This document shows positions 42,861 through 50,497 of a stretch of 56,909 nt of DNA, piece by piece (the stretch's first letter is position 1; each line of letters opens with the position of its first letter). This stretch comes from Planctomycetota bacterium (lineage in GTDB: Bacteria; Planctomycetota; SZUA-567), in assembly GCA_020060765.1 (NCBI GenBank), contig JAGUZQ010000128.1, forward strand, positions 1 through 56,909, given 5' to 3'. Position numbers and translations under genes: made by a program. The notes under the pieces are model-generated. The model did no database searches, was not told the DNA's origin, and saw only the letters and a program-made list of their open reading frames with translations.

Positions 42861-44561
42861 TCAGGCAAAATGGGTCACGCGCAAAACTTCCTCCGGCGTG
42901 GTCAGCCCCGCCGCCGCCTTGCGCAAGCCGTTTTCGTAGAGCGGGCGCAGACCAGCCTTCACCGCCGCATCCTTGATCTTGCCCGCTGATGCCTTTTCCG
43001 CGATCAAGCCGCGAATGACTTCGTCGATTTTCATGATCTCGTACAAGGCGGTGCGACCGAGATAACCGGTTCCACAACACGCCTCGCAGCCCTTGCCACG
43101 GAAGATTTCCACCGGCTGGTTTCCCGCCACCGCCGCCAGTTGCGACTCCAGGCCGTCAGGCAATTCAGCGCGAAGATAAGGCTGGCGACAGTTTTTGCAG
43201 ATCAGCCGCACCAGGCGCTGGGCGATGAAAGCTTCGGCGGCGCTGGTCACGAGATACGGCTCCACGCCGAAATCGAGCAGCCTGGTCACGCCGCTGGCGG
43301 CGTCATTGGTGTGGAGAGTAGACAATACCAAATGCCCGGTCAACGCGGCCTGCATGGCGATTTCTCCGGTTTCGAAGTCGCGGATTTCGCCCACCATCAT
43401 TACCTCGGGGTCGTGACGCAACATGCTGCGCAGAGAATTGGCGAAGGTGAGGCCGATTTTTGAATTGACCTGTATCTGCGTGACGCCGTGCAGTTCGTAT
43501 TCCACCGGATCCTCGACAGTGATAATTTTCCGCTCGCGGGTGTTGAGCGCGTTAAGGCAGGCGTAAAGCGTGGTGCTTTTGCCGCTGCCGGTGGGGCCGG
43601 TCACGAAAACGACCCCGTGCGGTTTTTCGATCAGGCGGCGGATTTCATCTTCTTCCGCCTTTTCCAGCCCCAACTCCCGCATGGTAAAGACGCGGCTGGT
43701 CGGCAGCAGTCGGATAACGATGCTTTCGCCGTGCAGGGTGGGAATGGTCGACACGCGGAGGTCGTATTCCTCTTCTCCCAGGCGCGCGCGACCCCGGCCG
43801 TCCTGCGGCAGGCGGCGTTCGATGATGTCCATCGAACACATCACCTTGATACGGCTGGCGATGGCGGAGTAGAAAAAACGGATGCGGTCGCTGACCTGGG
43901 TGTCCCGCAGCATCCCGTCTACGCGGAACCGCAAAGACACGTCCTCGCGATGGCATTCAAGATGGATGTCGCTGGCACGTTCCTGAATCGCCTGCAACAG
44001 CACCTGGTTGACCAGCCGCACCACCGAGGCGTCCTCGGCCATTTTTTCCAGATCCTGCACTTCCTCGGTTTGAACGGAAGTTTTTTCCTCCCGCTCCGCC
44101 GGCTTGTCGGCCAGCAACTTTTCGATCGTGTCGCTGGCCACGCCGTAATGCGCACGGATGGCGTCCATGATGTCGGTGGAGGTAGCCAACGCCTTTTCGA
44201 CCGTATACCCCAGGTTGGTTTCCAGATCGTCGATCGGCCACATGTCGAAGGGGTCGGAAATAGCGACAGTGAGAATATTGTTCGCCAACCGCAGAGGCAT
44301 GATTTTATAATGCCAGGCATACTTGGGCGGAATGTCCTCGACGGTTTTGCGGTCGATCTCGGTTTCCTTCAGGTTGAGAAAAGGAATGCCCTGCTGCTGG
44401 GCGAGGATGCCGAGAAGGTCTTTCTCCTTGACCATGCCTTTGCGGATCAGAACCTGGCCGAGAAACTCCCTGGTCTTGCCCTGCTCGGCAATCGCAGCCT
44501 CCAAGTCTGCCTGCGAAATCAAACCCTTTTCCACCAGCATGTCGCCCAGGCGCACAGCCAT
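42861..44561 (-). CDS. gspE: Type II secretion ATPase GspE
   Basis: A 566-residue hexameric ATPase that drives pseudopilus growth. The N terminus (1-about 150) has MshEN/GspE-N type modules (RLGDMLVEKGLISQADLEAA). The motor domain has Walker A GPTGSGKST (322-330), an Asp box region (ITVEDPVEYELHGVTQ), Walker B MVGEIRDFETGEIA and the His box. A zinc site is given by CKNC and CEACCGTGY near 460-500. A GGGAGGAAG ribosome binding site precedes ATG 44561, and only 12 bases separate it from atpD, so it belongs to the same transcript as the ATPase genes. Confidence 0.96.
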   Translation of the reverse strand: MAVRLGDMLVEKGLISQADLEAAIAEQGKTREFLGQVLIRKGMVKEKDLLGILAQQQGIPFLNLKETEIDRKTVEDIPPKYAWHYKIMPLRLANNILTVAISDPFDMWPIDDLETNLGYTVEKALATSTDIMDAIRAHYGVASDTIEKLLADKPAEREEKTSVQTEEVQDLEKMAEDASVVRLVNQVLLQAIQERASDIHLECHREDVSLRFRVDGMLRDTQVSDRIRFFYSAIASRIKVMCSMDIIERRLPQDGRGRARLGEEEYDLRVSTIPTLHGESIVIRLLPTSRVFTMRELGLEKAEEDEIRRLIEKPHGVVFVTGPTGSGKSTTLYACLNALNTRERKIITVEDPVEYELHGVTQIQVNSKIGLTFANSLRSMLRHDPEVMMVGEIRDFETGEIAMQAALTGHLVLSTLHTNDAASGVTRLLDFGVEPYLVTSAAEAFIAQRLVRLICKNCRQPYLRAELPDGLESQLAAVAGNQPVEIFRGKGCEACCGTGYLGRTALYEIMKIDEVIRGLIAEKASAGKIKDAAVKAGLRPLYENGLRKAAAGLTTPEEVLRVTHFA

Positions 44562-44573
44562 CGCTTCCTCCCG

Positions 44574-45986
44574 CTACTTTTCCAAAGCCTGTTCCACCTT
44601 GCCTATCAGGTAAAAGTTTTCCTCCGGCACGCTATCCATCCTGCCGGAAATTATTCTGTCGCATCCGGCGATAGTGTCTTCCAGCGCCACGTTTTCGCCC
44701 TTGCGGCCGGTGTAGGCCTCGGCTACGAAAAACGGTTGGGTCAGAAAATTCTGCAGGCGCCGCGCGCGGTCGTAGAGGATCCGGTCACTCCGGGAAAGCT
44801 CCTCCACGCCGATAACCGTGACAATGCGCCGCAATTCCTCGTACTTGGATAAGACCCGCAAGACCTCCTGCGCGATGTCGAAATGGTCGCGCCCCACCAC
44901 CGCCGGTTCCAGGTGGCTGGAAGAGGATTGCATCGGGTCAATCGCCGGATACAGGCCAAGCTGAATCCGCTCGCGCGACAGTACCATGACCGATTCCAGG
45001 TAGCTGAAGATCGCCACCACCGCCGGGTCGGTCAGGTCGTCGGCCGGGACATAGACCGCTTCGATAGCCGTAATAGAACCGGCTCCGGTCGAGCGGATGC
45101 GCTCCTGGAATTCGCTGACTTCCGAAGCAAGAGTGGGCTGGTAGCCGGTTTCAGACGGCACCCGCCCCAGCAGGGTCGAAATCTCCGCTCCCGCCTGGAC
45201 GAAGCGGAAAACGTTGTCGATGAAAAACAGCACGTCCTTGTTCTGCGCCTGCTGCTCCTCGGCCATGGTCACGCCGGTGAAGGCGATTTCGTAGCGCGCG
45301 CCCGGCGGCTCGTTCATCTGACCGAAAGCCATGATAACTTTATCAACGATTTTCTGTTCGACGAACTCATGATAGAGTTCGTTGCCTTCGCGGATACGTT
45401 CACCCGCGCCGGTGAAAACGCACACGCCCTTGTGCCGTTCCACGACGTTATGAATCAGCTCCAGCGTGAGGATAGATTTGCCCAGCGCCGCGCCGCCGAC
45501 GATACCGGTCTTGCTGCCGGTCACCAGCGGGTACAGCAGGTCGATCATCTTGATGCCGGTTACGAGAATGTGCGCCTCGCCCCCGGTCAGGCGGTCGGGA
45601 TTGATCCTGATTTCGGAAGTGTCGCGCCGGATGGGAGCGCGTTTCGAGACGTCGAGTTTTCCCAGCCCGTCGATCGGCTCGCCCACCGCGTTCACGATGC
45701 GACCGAAAACCTCCGGCCCCACCGGCACCGATACCGGAGAACCTGACGGATAGGCAGGCGCGCGGTATTGCAGATTAAGCGTGCTGCCCAGGGCAATACA
45801 ACGGGCAACTTTCCCCGGCAGATGCTCGGCCACTTCCAGCAGCAGCCTCCGCCCGTCGCTGGCACAGGTTTCTACCACTTCGTGCAGCAGCGGCATTCCC
45901 GCGCCGACCGGAAACCGCACATCCACCACCGGCCCCTGCACAGACACAACCTGCCCCGCCGCGGAGGCAACGGTTTCCTGACTCAT
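44574..45986 (-). CDS. atpD: Divergent F-type ATPase beta subunit
   Basis: A 470-residue catalytic subunit. The P-loop reads GGAALGKS (about 164-171; usual GGAGVGKT), with Lys170 kept. The catalytic Glu196 lies in GAGERIREGNELY. ALL the usual downstream blocks exist: FFIDNVFRFVQAGAE, AVYVPADDLTDPAV, YPAIDPMQSSS. The DELSEED lever is changed to EELSRSD. The protein therefore should hydrolyse or make ATP but is far from the mainstream. It overlaps atpG by four bases. Unusually, beta is the last ATPase gene, and gspE follows. Confidence 0.93.
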   Translation of the reverse strand: MSQETVASAAGQVVSVQGPVVDVRFPVGAGMPLLHEVVETCASDGRRLLLEVAEHLPGKVARCIALGSTLNLQYRAPAYPSGSPVSVPVGPEVFGRIVNAVGEPIDGLGKLDVSKRAPIRRDTSEIRINPDRLTGGEAHILVTGIKMIDLLYPLVTGSKTGIVGGAALGKSILTLELIHNVVERHKGVCVFTGAGERIREGNELYHEFVEQKIVDKVIMAFGQMNEPPGARYEIAFTGVTMAEEQQAQNKDVLFFIDNVFRFVQAGAEISTLLGRVPSETGYQPTLASEVSEFQERIRSTGAGSITAIEAVYVPADDLTDPAVVAIFSYLESVMVLSRERIQLGLYPAIDPMQSSSSHLEPAVVGRDHFDIAQEVLRVLSKYEELRRIVTVIGVEELSRSDRILYDRARRLQNFLTQPFFVAEAYTGRKGENVALEDTIAGCDRIISGRMDSVPEENFYLIGKVEQALEK

Positions 45987-46849
45987 GCGCTTTCTCCGGC
46001 GCGCGCGCCAGCCTGGCGGTTGCGGATAATCTGCGCGGAAAAGGATTCGCGCATTCCCTTATCGACCATTTCCCGGCGCGCGCGGAAATACTTGAACCGT
46101 AGTTTCTCGCCAGACTCGGTCACGGTCTGCACGCTCTGCTCCAGGCGCACCGTCCGCACCGCCATCACCGCCAGGCGACTGTCTTCCAAAATTTCATACA
46201 GTTTCCGATCTAGCCAGGCAGACACCAGATATTCCACCAGTTTTTCCGGCGCGGATTCCACAATCACATCTTCCCCCAGCTTCGGCCTGATCCCAATTTC
46301 GGCGCAAGGCAACAGTCTGACGGTTTCGATTTTCTGCACCATGAAGGAAACAGGTTGCGGATACACCACGAAAGCCTCGCCGTACTCGCCAGCCAAGGCT
46401 CCCTGCACAAACACGTCCTTGAGCCTGACCGCCGACTCGAACAAGTCTGCGTTATTCACGCTGGGAAGGGATTTCACCTGCGCCTTATCCGCCTTGAGTT
46501 CGTCCAGCGCGCGTTCGCCGAAGATGATCATTTCCGCTTCGCCTTCCGCCGCCACCGCCTGCCCCGCCTGCAACAGGCGCGAGTTCAGGCCGCCCATAAA
46601 CCCCTCGTCGGAAGTAACCACAGCCACCGCCTTCTTCCCCGTGCCTTTACGCACAAAGGAATGGTTCGCGTCAACCAGGTCGATCATGCGAAAAAAACCA
46701 CGGAACGCCTCGGTGAATTGTTCAAACCTTTCCCGGCGGGATTCCAGCACGCGGAATTCCGCGACGGCGATGCCTTTCAGCACCTCCAGCAATTCCGCCA
46801 GGTCGCCGTTCAGCTCCAACTCGTCTTTCAGGCGTTGCAGATCGCTCAA
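45983..46849 (-). CDS. atpG: Divergent F-type ATPase gamma subunit
   Basis: A 288-residue rotor shaft subunit. The N-terminal helix is poorly conserved (MSDLQRLKDELELNGDLAEL instead of the usual K-x-I-x-x-R-I..KAM), but the Rossmann-like middle has VAVVTSDEGFMGGLN, matching S-D-x-G-L-C-G-x-x-N, and the C-terminal helix keeps SRLAVMAVRTVRLEQSVQTV, matching the E-x-x-A-M-x-x-A-T-x-N-A pattern. It overlaps atpA and atpD by four bases on each side. Order alpha-gamma-beta is standard. Confidence 0.88.
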   Translation of the reverse strand: MSDLQRLKDELELNGDLAELLEVLKGIAVAEFRVLESRRERFEQFTEAFRGFFRMIDLVDANHSFVRKGTGKKAVAVVTSDEGFMGGLNSRLLQAGQAVAAEGEAEMIIFGERALDELKADKAQVKSLPSVNNADLFESAVRLKDVFVQGALAGEYGEAFVVYPQPVSFMVQKIETVRLLPCAEIGIRPKLGEDVIVESAPEKLVEYLVSAWLDRKLYEILEDSRLAVMAVRTVRLEQSVQTVTESGEKLRFKYFRARREMVDKGMRESFSAQIIRNRQAGARAGESA

Positions 46850-48324
46850 GACAGGCTCCCTGCTTGAACTGACACAGGATCGGTCTGCCGGAAAAATTCG
46901 AGCAGTCCCTGATCCAGTCCCTTTTTTATTTCCGGCAACAGCGCTTTCCGGTAATTCAATTCCTTCAACAGCGGAGCATGATGTTCCCGGAAAAACGACG
47001 CCACTTCCTGCTGAAACCGGTCAACCTCATCCTCGGTAAGCTCGTTCAGAATTTTCCTTCTCAGCGCATAGAGCAGAATCAGTTGCTCGGCCAATTCACG
47101 GGGAGCGGACGCCTCCTGCTGGAACAGCCGGGACAGGGTTTCGCCATGCTTTAGTTTCGCCTCCATCTCCTCCGACGCCCCGCCGGTGCGGAAACGAGTC
47201 AGCTTCAGCAAATCCTTGTACTGTATATATTCCAGCCGCAGCATCCCGCTCAACTCCTTCATCGCGGGACAATGCACCTTGTTGCCGATACGCGAAACCG
47301 ACAGTCCCAGGTTCACCGCCGGCCTGAAGCCGCCCGCGAACAGGGAACTGTCAACGTAAACCTGCCCGTCGGTCATGGACACGAGATTGGACTGCACGTA
47401 GCCGGTCAAGTCGCCCTGTAGGGTTTCCATAATAGGGAAACAAGTCATAGAGCCGCCGCCATGAGCTTCGTTGTATTTGCCGGAGCGTTCCATCAGTTGC
47501 GAGTGCAGATAAAACACGTCGCCCGGATAGGCGTCGCGACCAGGAGAACGTTCCATCAACAGCGAAAGCTGGCGGTAGGCCCAGGCATGTTTGGTCAGGT
47601 CATCGTAGACGATGAAAACGTCGCGCCCCCGATCCATAAAATATTCACCCAGCGCCGTCGCCACGTAGGGCGCCAGGTATTGCTCGCCACTGGTGGTGGA
47701 AGCGGTTGCCGAAACGACTATCGTGTAATCCAGCGCGTTACCGAACTTGAGCGTCTCCACCACCCGCTGCAACGCAGAGAAAGACCGGCCGATCAGGCAA
47801 TAGATGCAGACGATATCCTTGCCGCGCTGGTTGAGAATGGCGTCGACCGCGATAGTGGTCTTGCCGGTCATACGGTCGCCCAGAATCAGCTCGCGCTGCC
47901 CCTTGGCGATGGGGATGGCGGTATCCAGGATCAGAGTCCCGGTCTCGAACGTCTCGCGCAATGGCTTGCGTTCCAGCACTCCCGGCGCCTCGCGGAACAC
48001 CGGATATCTCGCGTCGGGAACAACCAGCTTTTTTCCGTCCAGCGGAGCGCCGAAAACATTTACCACCCGCCCCTGAAATTTCTCGCCCACTGGGATGGAG
48101 AAAGTCTCCAGGTGCGCGTGTACCGTGTCGCCGATAGCCACCTCGTCCAGTTTTCCCAGCAGAAAAACCGTAGCCTCGCCCTCGATGAAACCGGCGACGA
48201 AACCACAGGCGTCGCGGCGGTACACATCGACCAGTTGTCCGCACATGCAGCGGGGTAGCCCCTCCACCCGGGCGATGTCTTTCTTGATTTCCTTGATTCT
48301 GCCGACTTCCCTGATTTTCAGCAT
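46846..48324 (-). CDS. atpA: Divergent F-type ATPase alpha subunit
   Basis: A 492-residue non-catalytic subunit (ATG 48324; a GTG two codons earlier at 48330 is also possible). The P-loop is GDRMTGKT instead of GDRQTGKT, so the near-invariant Gln is Met. The arginine finger that completes the beta active site is present in LGLSVSRIGNKVHCPAMKEL. The N-terminal segment contains two cysteines (LPRCMCGQLVDVYRRD), unusual for alpha. The catalytic interface looks intact. It lies 19-25 bases after atpFH and overlaps atpG. Confidence 0.92.
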   Translation of the reverse strand: MLKIREVGRIKEIKKDIARVEGLPRCMCGQLVDVYRRDACGFVAGFIEGEATVFLLGKLDEVAIGDTVHAHLETFSIPVGEKFQGRVVNVFGAPLDGKKLVVPDARYPVFREAPGVLERKPLRETFETGTLILDTAIPIAKGQRELILGDRMTGKTTIAVDAILNQRGKDIVCIYCLIGRSFSALQRVVETLKFGNALDYTIVVSATASTTSGEQYLAPYVATALGEYFMDRGRDVFIVYDDLTKHAWAYRQLSLLMERSPGRDAYPGDVFYLHSQLMERSGKYNEAHGGGSMTCFPIMETLQGDLTGYVQSNLVSMTDGQVYVDSSLFAGGFRPAVNLGLSVSRIGNKVHCPAMKELSGMLRLEYIQYKDLLKLTRFRTGGASEEMEAKLKHGETLSRLFQQEASAPRELAEQLILLYALRRKILNELTEDEVDRFQQEVASFFREHHAPLLKELNYRKALLPEIKKGLDQGLLEFFRQTDPVSVQAGSLS

Positions 48325-48349
48325 GTGCACAAGCTTTCGGAAAAAAATC

Positions 48350-49081
48350 TCAAACCGAAGTGATCAACTCTGCCGCTTTCAGCAGCCGCGCTTCGAGGCT
48401 GCCGTCGATCAGCACGCCCCCCGCTTCCAAGGTGGCGCCGGCAATTACCTCCAACGACAGTTTGCATTTAACCGGAATTTTCCGCCCGCATTTTTTCAGC
48501 AACACGGCTTCTATTTCCGCCAGCGCCTCCGGACTGAATTCCCGCGCCGTGGTCACCACTGCCTGTGGAATATTTTCAGGAAACACCTTGGCGTCGATCC
48601 CGCCCAGTTCCCGCGTCATCCGGTTTACGGATTCCTCGTGCAAGGCCGCCAGTTCCTCCGCATCCAGGGCGCTGCGTATCAGTTCCAGCGCCACCTCGAT
48701 ACTTTTAATCGCAACCAGGCGCTCGGCTTCCTCCCGGATTTTTTCCCGCGCGCCGATAGCCCGTTGCACTACGCTTTCCGCTTCCGTCCGCGCCTTGTCC
48801 ATGATTTCCTGGCGCAGTTCGGTCGCCTCCGCCTTGGCGCGGTTTTTCAGTTCCCGCATCCGATCCTCGGCCTTGCGCAGGCGCAACTGGCATTCCTCCT
48901 CCGTGTCTTCCCGCATCCGCGCGAGGTCTTTCTCGCGGCGTGAATTCTCCTCGCCCAATTTCTGCAGGCGCGCCGCTTCCGAAGCGGAAGTGGAATACAT
49001 GATTTTCCGCAACACCGCCAGCAGCGCGACAAAGGTCGCCATCTGGATCAGAATCAGTTGCCAGATCATATTCCCGGACAT
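48350..49081 (-). CDS. atpFH: F-type ATPase b-delta fusion subunit
   Basis: A 243-residue stator protein. One membrane helix at about 5-25 (IWQLILIQMATFVALLAVLRK) is followed by a long charged coiled coil (about 35-130), as in subunit b. The C-terminal part (about 135-243) has the delta-type ending (SPEALAEIEAVLLKKCGRKIPVKCKLS, EVIAGATLEAGGVLIDGSLEARL). Such b-delta fusions are known from Actinobacteria and some other lines. No separate atpH exists here. GGGGAGAG precedes ATG 49081, and atpE ends 11 bases upstream. Confidence 0.88.
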   Translation of the reverse strand: MSGNMIWQLILIQMATFVALLAVLRKIMYSTSASEAARLQKLGEENSRREKDLARMREDTEEECQLRLRKAEDRMRELKNRAKAEATELRQEIMDKARTEAESVVQRAIGAREKIREEAERLVAIKSIEVALELIRSALDAEELAALHEESVNRMTRELGGIDAKVFPENIPQAVVTTAREFSPEALAEIEAVLLKKCGRKIPVKCKLSLEVIAGATLEAGGVLIDGSLEARLLKAAELITSV

Positions 49082-49092
49082 GTCTCTCCCCG

Positions 49093-49320
49093 CTACATCG
49101 CTTTCAACTGGCTCGCCAACAGCGGCGTAATCAGCAACAGCGCTACAATCGCCAGCGCCTCGGCGAAAATAAGGGCGGTTATCATCGCCATCATGATTTT
49201 AGGAGCCGACGACGGATTGCGCCCCAGCGCCTGGATCGAGGCATACCCGATAGTGGCGATCACGGCGCTGGGACCCAGGATCGTCACCATCATCAGCATC
49301 ATCACCATGACATACTGCAT
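49093..49320 (-). CDS. atpE: F-type ATPase c subunit, without glycine motif
   Basis: A 75-residue hairpin protein with two membrane helices around a polar loop (ALGRNPSSAPK). The ion-binding Glu is in helix 2 (LIFAEALAIVAL). The usual helix-1 GxGxGxG packing motif is missing; the aligned part is GPSAVIATIGY. The Na+ ligands (Gln in helix 1, Ser/Thr after the Glu) are absent, so protons are the likely ion if the ring rotates at all. It lies 2 bases after atpC and 11 before atpFH. No a subunit gene lies in the operon. Confidence 0.88.
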   Translation of the reverse strand: MQYVMVMMLMMVTILGPSAVIATIGYASIQALGRNPSSAPKIMMAMITALIFAEALAIVALLLITPLLASQLKAM

Positions 49321-49322
49321 CG

Positions 49323-49553
49323 CTATCGCTCCACCAGCGCCACCAGTTCGCGCCCGTCAGACCGCACCACTCCCCGCCTGATCCTGATCGCCGAACTCCA
49401 GTCAAGGACAATACTGCCTGCCCGCAGCAGACTCATGATCGGACGATGATAGGGCAGCACCTCGAATTCGCCCAAGTCGCCGGGCAGGAAAACGCTGTGC
49501 GCCTCCCCCTCGAACAAAGCCTCTTTCGCTGTGAGGATGGATACCTTGAGCAT
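49323..49553 (-). CDS. atpC: F-type ATPase epsilon subunit, N-terminal domain only
   Basis: A 76-residue protein that is only the beta-sandwich domain: MLKVSILTAKEALFEGEA..VFLPGDLGEFEVLPYHRPIMSLL. The C-terminal two-helix part that inhibits rotation in many bacteria is missing. It is the first gene of the operon, whereas epsilon is normally the last. No Shine-Dalgarno sequence precedes ATG 49553; the promoter -10 box ends six bases upstream, so a leaderless message is expected. Confidence 0.88.
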   Translation of the reverse strand: MLKVSILTAKEALFEGEAHSVFLPGDLGEFEVLPYHRPIMSLLRAGSIVLDWSSAIRIRRGVVRSDGRELVALVER

Positions 49554-49559
49554 GACACA

Positions 49560-49588
49560 AGTATATGCAGGGAGGGGGTCGACCTCAA
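49560..49588 (-). promoter_or_regulatory. Promoter of the ATPase-secretion operon, leaderless
   Basis: On the minus strand: TTGAGG (49588-49583), 17 bases, TATACT (49565-49560), TGTGTC, ATG. Hexamers and spacing are near ideal, and transcription would start at or right beside the A of the start codon. This is the only evident promoter before 36780 on this strand. Confidence 0.72.
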
Positions 49589-49630
49589 TGGATGAATGTC
49601 GGTTTTCGCAAAATTCGTACCGCCGCGGAT

Positions 49631-50434
49631 TTACGGTTGTTCCGCCCCGTCTTGTTCGATCTCGGCAACGGTGCGGAGTTTTTTCAGCTGGTGCGACCAG
49701 ATAACGAAGAAGCCCACGCTGATCAGCCCCAGGATCGCCAGCACCGCGCCAACGATTTTCCAGTTGGTCTGAACGTCGACCGGCCTGTCTGCTATCATCC
49801 GATCGAACTCCTCGGCTCTGTTGCCGGATATTTTCCGCCCCAGCAGTTCGCCCGGATCCATCCCGCCGCGGACAGTCAGGTTTTCCAGCATTCCCATGTA
49901 GTCCCGGATGGAGCCGGTGGCTTCGAGAATCTCGCGTCGCGCGCTGATATACGCCTCCACGTTTTCCTCGTCTCCCGCCTTGGAGTTTTTCTCGGCCAGC
50001 GACTGCAGGCGCGCGTCGAAATCGGCCTTGATTTTTTTCGCCGCCTCGCCGTACTCGGTTCCGCTCAGCTTATTCACGAGCTGGTCGGTGTGGCGGCGAT
50101 AGACATCGATTTTTTTCTGATCGACGTCCCAGATGTTCTCGATCTCCACTTCAAAGGCTATGCTTTCCTTCGGCTTCAGCTTGACCTTCTTGCGCGCGCA
50201 GTAGCGCCCGCCTTCCTCGTCGAGCAGGATGTCCAACCCGCCTGAATCGATCACATTTCCAGGCTCTATTCCCCGAGGCAGCATACCCTTGACCTCGACC
50301 TCGCGCTCCTCGGTCTCGGATGGATTGGTCGCCAACACCTTGACCACGATCCCCTCTGCGGCGGGCGCACCGGGCGCGAACATAAATCCGGCGAGCACAA
50401 CCGCCGTCATCAACATGAATATTCTAGCTCTCAT
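49631..50434 (-). CDS. Exported coiled-coil protein with C-terminal membrane anchor
   Basis: A 267-residue protein with a signal peptide (MRARIFMLMTAVVLAGFMFAPGAPA), a beta-rich domain (about 28-95, VEVKGMLPRGIEPGNVIDSGG...ESIAFEVEIENIW), a helical coiled-coil stretch (about 100-205) and one membrane helix near the end (about 222-243, WKIVGAVLAILGLISVGFFVIW) with a short cytoplasmic tail. It should be held in the inner membrane with its bulk outside. I do not know a family. It lies 63 bases after the giant repeat protein gene, whose C terminus is also coiled coil, so the two may interact. It is not an ATPase a subunit: it has only one transmembrane helix. Confidence 0.7.
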   Translation of the reverse strand: MRARIFMLMTAVVLAGFMFAPGAPAAEGIVVKVLATNPSETEEREVEVKGMLPRGIEPGNVIDSGGLDILLDEEGGRYCARKKVKLKPKESIAFEVEIENIWDVDQKKIDVYRRHTDQLVNKLSGTEYGEAAKKIKADFDARLQSLAEKNSKAGDEENVEAYISARREILEATGSIRDYMGMLENLTVRGGMDPGELLGRKISGNRAEEFDRMIADRPVDVQTNWKIVGAVLAILGLISVGFFVIWSHQLKKLRTVAEIEQDGAEQP

Positions 50435-50497
50435 TCAAACCCTTCTTCAGGCGTCATCAATATCTGGCGGCAAGCCCTAACGCCTGCCGCCAGCGCT

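Noticed and set aside
49093..49320. Na+-dependent c ring or N-ATPase
   Set aside because: The Na+ ligands (Gln in helix 1, Ser/Thr after the Glu) are absent, and the N-ATPase gene order (beta, epsilon, atpQ, atpR, a, c, b, alpha, gamma) is not found.
49631..50434. The 267-residue gene as a hidden ATPase a subunit
   Set aside because: It has a signal peptide and only one further membrane helix; an a subunit needs at least five helices and a conserved Arg in the fourth or fifth.
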